A stretch of DNA of 64,000 bases from Collybiopsis luxurians FD-317 M1 (taxonomy: Eukaryota; Basidiomycota; Agaricomycetes; Agaricales; Omphalotaceae): positions 205,790 through 269,789 of the forward strand of contig KN834812.1 in NCBI GenBank assembly GCA_000827265.1, in the 5' to 3' direction. The notes beneath the pieces are model-generated. The model did not search any database and was not told the origin of the DNA. It saw nothing but the letters and a program-made list of their open reading frames with translations. Numbering within the stretch: the first letter of the stretch is position 1; each line of letters begins with the position of its first letter. Of the stretch, positions 58,011-64,000 are shown piece by piece. Made by a program: the position numbers and the translations under genes.

Positions 58011-61000
58011 TCTTTCTTGGCTTCATCTGGGCATTAGACTCAACTCGAGAACCTGTATATTACAGATCTTTTATTCAGAAGTAGTTTAAACATGGTCTAC
58101 TTATTGGCCACTCTTAATGCGAACCTAAACGTATTTAAGTCATTTCCAGCCATTCACAGTGAGTATCTTTTGAAGCGCTCTCGAAGGGCATGCACCCTTA
58201 TGAGGCATACGTTAGAATGTGCCCAAGGCTCCCCTAAAGTAATTCTTCCATGGGCCTCTACAAGAGATAACATGTGCCTTGAACTTTTCTGGGGTCAACA
58301 GGCCCGGGGACGACGAAGTGCAGCATCGTGTATGCCCCGGACCTGGAGTTTCTATTTAGGGACCGGCTGCGTAATATACTTCCTTCCTTTCTTCGGGGGC
58401 TGTAGCCAAGGGATATGCCTGATGATGGAGTCAGCTGTGACCCGGCACATAACCGACCGGACGCGGAGTAGGTACATCGTTTACTTTTTGCCCCGATGAG
58501 TACGAATGTGTAATGATCTTTGCCCTGCCTGAGCATAGCAGACTGCTGAAGACGTTTGGTGTGACCGGTACCCAACGAACTCGCTTCCGGTACAAACGAA
58601 CCATATGCAACACGACACAGGAACATGGTGAAACAGCCTTGAAGGAGATAGACTTCTTAAAGAATATGGACGATCTATCCGATTTCTAACTTGAGCCCTA
58701 AATCAGTCACTTATCAATAAGAACATTGCTATCAAATCTACTCTCCCGCTGTCGAAAAATTACTCCCTGCCATTGGCAAGCACAAACGCCACATTTAGGC
58801 GCTCAGACCTCCCCAAATGAAATCACTGATCGGAGAAGAAAGCATCGAGACTCAAGAGTCACTTTGACCTGGAATAGTGCCCAACTACCAGGCGTTGCTG
58901 GGAACGAGCCAGCTATTGGCGAGCTAATGTGAGTTATATGGTAAATTCAGGGGAAAGACGACGCCTCATAATTTGCCAGTTTCGGAAAGGTTGCAATTCG
59001 CATTAAGCAGCCCAACTGGAAAATATCACCACCCTACAATACAAAAGCGAAAAAGCACCGTAAGTCTCCATATGGATTACATCGACAATGTATGGTACAG
59101 TGCTAGTATGAATGTTCAGTTTTATCCTATTGGATACGTACTAAGAAGCCCTGCTTAACTGTGCAAATACAACTATTGGCCTAGTCGCCAAGTAGACCAG
59201 TATGGCTGATCCGAGGCCAGAATATTGCTAACTATGGAGAGATCCGGGAAACTACAGATGATACTCGCACGAGCATAAGACGAGAGCAAGATCAGGATCG
59301 GATCTCTGCTTACGTGCTATGCTTCTCATCTCACCTATTCAACCCTTATCAATTATGCGACTCTCCTGCACCAAATAATGCGGTACAAAGGCGGAAACCG
59401 CTCCAGAAAATGAGTATTTTTCTTTTAGCCTGCTCTGCCACATGCCTAATTGCAAATATGTACGTTGCATTCTGAATCTGTCATCATCTGGTATGGACAG
59501 CTTTGATATTACCCGTTTCGGAAACACAGCAGGCAGGCTGGTATCATTCAGTGTGCGAAACCGGCGAGTTTCTTTTTCTTGCTATATAGCCTTCATCGTG
59601 TTAGCAGCTTCGTCGAGATTTCTCTGCCAGTGGAACTATTTGTTGATTATTTTTCATTGATGGGATTATGGATATTACGGTGAGTAGCAGGTTCGTGTCG
59701 CATGTCAGAATTGGCGCCTATTGTTGGGCATCTGAATCAATATGGTTCTGTTTTCGGTAAAGGCCGTGGTACTTAGGAAGCTCTCCTCTTCCCAAGCAAA
59801 TGGATACATCCCGGAGGTGCTGCGTTCGGTCTTGGCGGGAACTGGAACCTGGTGATTTGAAAAATTCCTGTCAGTGGCTGGACCCGATCCTGTTTCTAGG
59901 TTACAGGTTATACATAGTAAAACTTTGGCCCTAGTTTCAGAGGACTTTTGGTCAGAATTGAAGATCAGTACCAAAAAACCGATGCTATGATACAAGATTC
60001 AACCTTTCAAATGGCTCATGTCCAGTTCGAAGTTAGAAATTCTTCAGTTTAAATTTCCAGTTGGAATTATTGAATTTTAGTCAAGTCGTAGATCATCTGC
60101 CCTGCGGCGCCGCCTTCGGCTTGAGATAGGTACTGGAATAGCATTTCAGTGATTGAATGCGTCTGGGCATTCTCGGGAACTTTCCTAGGGCTCGTAATTC
60201 ATTTCGTTTTTGCATGGCATTTGATGATAAACCTGCTTCCTTCAGCGGCATGGCGTTAGCAACTCCGACCCAATGTTTAAGGCTTGTGCCTTTACTTTTC
60301 AAGTTGTGTGGTAATTGGAAAACAGTCTCGGAGACTATCCTGTGACCAATTCAAGCTCATCATCTCTTCATTTCGAAGAATCCAGCACAGGGGAGGTAAA
60401 ATGAATATGTTCTCTAACCTCTCCTTGTCATTTTACGTGAATGTCAATCCTGAGAGAAGTTGAACAAAAAATCTGGGCTCCCATGACAGTGTCCGTACTA
60501 ATATGCATGTTCTGCTGCATAAGTATTGATCGAAATTTTCAACAGGGAAAGCCGACGTTTTCGTCATTCAGTCTGCCGTTGGACATTCCTTCTTGTCAAG
60601 AGTACCATACTTCACTCTCCTCTTGGCCATAAGAATGCAAGTGAAAGAACGTGAAGGACGGAACAATTTTCTTTTCATTTCCAAAATTTTTGGAGTATCA
60701 TTTGGGGTATGTAATGTTTATAACTTGTAATACATTCATTTCGGGAAGGGACGCAGAAGCAATGAACAGATGGCTAGGTCGTGGGCATATATACTTACAC
60801 CTGACAACGCTAAATTCATTCACTGACAACAGATATGTCTTCTAAAGTCAAATATAGCAAGAAACTTGGCAGAATTTTATTAATAGTAAGCTCATACGAG
60901 AAAAGTTACTGAAGAACCCCCTACTCAAAAAGGAAATTTTTGGGAAGTCCGTTAGCTCATCCAGTCACTTTTCGCAGATCTGAAGTGCTGAGGTTAAAAT

Positions 61001-61373
61001 TTGAACCTTATTAACATTGCTTTGAATGAAGTTGACGGGCAGATCATTTGCTGTACTTTGCTACGCGGATTCTGAGTGGGGAAGTGAGAATAGAATACAA
61101 CTTCAACGATCATACTATGGACGAACTTCAGGTAGCATTGGCAATGCGATCTGTTTGAGTGGGAGCCACAAAAGCGTCTGTCGCTGTTGCTGTGGTAATC
61201 AGTACGTTAACCCTCCAACACAATGTACTCAGAAAAAAAGGTACTGGCTCCCGCCCAATTACGGATACTCCAGTGAGGGCTGGGCATAAATACTCTAGGG
61301 CGAGGGTTGCACTCCGCTACCATCCGACACTGAAATTCTCAAACGCAGCACATCTCGTCAAATGCATTCAGAA
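58011..61373. other. No supported gene; upstream DNA of synthase C
   Basis: 58500-58630 shares GCCCTGCCTGAG and a neighbouring segment with 56800-56880, and in inverted form GGTTCGTTTGTACCGGAA resembles 45735-45760. Near 59490 the segment GACAGCTTTGATATTACC resembles the region about 2 kb upstream of synthase B. No intact gene is seen. Confidence 0.5.
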
Positions 61374-62687
61374 ATGGCAACAATTCCTCATCGCATACTA
61401 TACCGTCATCTGCTAGCCAAGTTTCCCACAAAATACTGTATCGTGCCCTTCCAGGTGAGCTGGAAAATGCTACAACAGATAGATGCCCCTTTGAACGATT
61501 CTTCTGGCAGAGTTCTGCTGCTGCACAAGTTGATACTTACCCCACATTCAAATCGTCTATCGAGCGTTTGCTCCATAGTCTTTCCTACGACAAATCCACA
61601 GCATCTATCCCGTTTGACAAAAATATCCTAAAAGCAGCGATGTTGGATGAAATTTGGAGGTGGAACCTGGACGAGTGGTGCAACGGCAAGTCTTATGAGA
61701 ATATCACTGAGTGTGCTGTAACTCTGGTTACTGTATGTACTTTTTCTTTCTTGTAGCCTCCGATTTTCCACTACTAATATGTTCTATATTTACAGTATTG
61801 CTATTCCAACCTCCCCTTCAATGCGCTACTCGCATTCTCGCTCTGTATATGGTAGGCATAAACACCAAATTCCAGTTTTTGGTTGTGTTTGGTGACCATC
61901 CCTTGCTCCCTACAGGTGCTTGGTATACATTGACGACCTCGCCAAGGAGATGCCTGCGGCCATAGTTGAATATCAACGACGAATTTTCCTCAATGAACCC
62001 CAGCTCAACCCAGTTCTCGATAAGCTTCCTGGAGTCCTTGGCAAGCTCTACATGCACTGGGATCCCATCTGCGCCAACTCAATGACAAGCAGTGTCCTGG
62101 ATTTTCTCACTGGGACACTCATGGAAGACAAGGAAGAGATTCAAAACATGCCGTTGCACTCAGAAGCTCGGAATTGGCCGAAATTCCTCCGTACTAAGAC
62201 AGGTATCGGGGCCATGTTTATACACCCCGTCTTCCCGAAGACTGCTTACCCTGACCTGGCGATATATGCACAAGCAATTCCGGACATAGATGATTTCCTT
62301 TGTTATGTCAATGATCTCTTCTCGTCAGTCTTTTACCATTTTAAATGTAACATGCCACTAATATGGATGGAACTATCATCCAGTTTCTATAAGGAAGATC
62401 TTGCCGGAGAAGAAATGAATTACATTGGTATCAGAGCAAAAATCACCGGGGAGGCTCCTCTTCGCGTCGTTTCTGATTTGGTCGATGAAGTGACCCGTTG
62501 TCACGATAATATTCTTGCAATGCTTTCAAATCACCCGCACGCCGTCAGGCGTTGGAAGGATTACGTTCAGGGATACGTGTGGGTATTTCGAGAAAAACCA
62601 TTTTCTTTCAAGGATCGCTCACTCTGATTCGACAGTGGATTCCATCTACATGTTACTCGATACAGACTCTCAGAGCTTGGGTTCTAG
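61374..62687 (+). CDS. TRI5-like sesquiterpene synthase C
   Basis: Six exons, 61374-61454, 61511-61732, 61796-61851, 61916-62323, 62384-62578 and 62636-62687, give 337 residues. Exons 3-6 have exactly the same lengths as in A and B, and exons 1 and 2 are each one codon longer. The metal motifs VYIDDLAKE and YVNDLFSSFYKED and the terminal TRYRLSELGF are present (the doubled Ser depends on the splice choice). Catalytic residues are all kept. It is closest to synthase A over most of its length. It is inverted relative to A and B and lies about 19 kb from B. An in-frame ATG at 61362 is a possible but less conserved start. Confidence 0.9.
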
Positions 62688-63172
62688 ACTTACCCTTCCT
62701 ATACCGGCACCGGGAGACTTTTGGATGTATTGTACATTCTCACTGATGCCTGGTAGGAACTCATTCACGGGTAGCAATGATGGTGTTGTGTTACTACTAT
62801 TCTGGCTCGAATCAAACATTCTGTGTTCTTAGTTTTCTTTAAATCCTTCTGGTTTTTAGGTTACTTTTCACCCTTATTTCAGAATTACTCGTCTGTCATA
62901 GTATCATAATTCAACTGCGCTACGAAATCAAATTTTACTCGATTTCTATCTCTCCGGTACTAACCAGATACTTCCCAGATTTCCAAGTTGCTTATATGCG
63001 GTCAGCGCCGTTTGGTTTTGTCTAGCGAGAGCATTAGCGCTCGCAGTTACATTTTACTTTAATTTTTTACGCGGAAAGATTATCATTAATCGAGTATTCA
63101 CGTTTGTCCGATAGGCTCACTCGAAGAAGTGAGAGGCCGAGGAAAACCACAAGAGAAGGTTACCTTCTGCCC
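62688..63172. other. Intergenic, 3' flank of synthase C
   Basis: No gene, RNA or repeat was recognised. Confidence 0.4.
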
Positions 63173-63567
63173 TAGAACCAACGCAAAAGCTTGAGAAACT
63201 TACGACAAGCCTCTTGGCTTGACTAAGGCAATGCAAAATGAGCGCAGGCCCTGGACTTGGCGCACTTTCTTATCACAGGTAGTAATACATGGTCTTCGGT
63301 CGATGATAGCCCCCAGAAGGGCTGGTCAATACAGCCTGAAACGGGCTTCACGCTTCAGCGATGAGCGTCGTCGATGAAGAAATCCCGGAGAAAAAGTTTA
63401 GATTACAGCCATATCTCATTCGGGGCCGTACCATACAAAACCAACGTTTGTGCTCGATAGAGTCGACTCCCCATTTCTCTAAACTCTAGGACTCGGAAGA
63501 TCTTACCCCGGCCTTGGGACAGGACTCATGTCCTCGACTCGGAGTTGTAGCAGTAATTGAGGTGTGA
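63173..63567. repeat. Dispersed direct repeat, copy 2
   Basis: This is the counterpart of 56342-56661, with the same order of shared blocks plus a roughly 70-bp internal insertion or divergence around 63430-63500. The two copies bracket the segment holding synthase C. Confidence 0.75.
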
Positions 63568-64000
63568 TCCCACCAGTGACCAAGCGGCAAAAGCCCAAAA
63601 GGGGAGAACAAAATAACGAACAAAAAAAAATAACCCTCGGACTTCATACCTACGTGGAGCCGTGTATGTCCGATGGGGTTCGCAAGTTTTACATCTCGAA
63701 AAACAAAACGTCTAGTATGCCAAATACCGATCGACGCTTGTCAAGAGCTCCTCCTGGGTCGGGAACAAAGGAACAAAAGGACAACTCTCTTGCAAACAGC
63801 AAACAAAAAGTCATGATATTAATAGGACAGGGACTGAACACAAGACGGAGCTCTAGATCTCGTTATTGGAAATTTTATTGACGGCGGCGTATCGATTATT
63901 TTGACCTATAGGTAACTAGTCAAGCAGAGCGAAGTCTACCAGTCTCACTGACCTAAGCGAATCAATCCCCAACGATACCCCGCAGCTGCAAATCCCAGCT
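63568..64000. other. Window end, nothing recognised
   Basis: A 105-codon frame (63564-63881) is Lys/Arg/Gln-rich and has no recognisable domain. Confidence 0.35.

Noticed and set aside
1..64000. CRISPR arrays, bacterial operons, ribosome binding sites
   Set aside because: Gene structure is eukaryotic with spliceosomal introns, and no regularly spaced direct repeats were seen.

Overview
The window looks like nuclear DNA of a mushroom-forming basidiomycete (Agaricomycetes). Genes carry many short GT-AG introns (mostly about 50-70 nt). Several families are typical of that group: two small mating-pheromone precursors ending in a CVIA prenylation box, TRI5-type sesquiterpene synthases, a DUF3237 protein, a DUF6534 remnant and a lineage-type multi-pass membrane family. 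I had no search tool. Gene models were spliced by eye from reading frames, splice sites and comparison between paralogues inside the window.

Layout. (1) 1-9.8 kb is gene-poor and full of transposon debris: an old dispersed repeat broken by a hAT-like MITE with an exact 8-bp target duplication, a Ty3/Gypsy RNase H scrap, a decayed Ty1/Copia element, then a DUF6534 gene remnant on the minus strand. (2) 10.5-19.3 kb holds a DUF3237 gene, a 649-bp TIR element with TA ends, a multi-pass membrane protein gene with a probable GC-AG intron, telomere-like repeats, a tRNA-derived SINE head, an inverted copy of the repeat from the left end, and a second MITE. (3) 19.3-35.1 kb is the ordinary gene stretch: a Ser-rich conserved protein, a DAO-type FAD oxidoreductase, an F-box protein and two tandem transaldolase genes. 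(4) 37.3-62.7 kb holds three apparently intact TRI5-like terpene synthases, two in tandem on the minus strand and one about 19 kb away on the plus strand. Between the second and third lie two pheromone precursor genes, a second member of the membrane family, and a CNNM/Mam3-type gene. (5) 56-64 kb is repeat-rich, with a partial copy of Mam3 exons, a tandem gene-fragment repeat and a 0.3-kb repeat on both sides of the third terpene synthase.

The strongest theme is local duplication. Transaldolase, terpene synthase, pheromone precursor, membrane protein and part of Mam3 all occur as two or three diverged copies, several with their upstream DNA duplicated too. The pheromone pair suggests a mating-type B (pheromone/receptor) locus or a dispersed pheromone cluster. 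I see no STE3 receptor in the window. The terpene synthase genes flanking this pair are the most unusual arrangement here.
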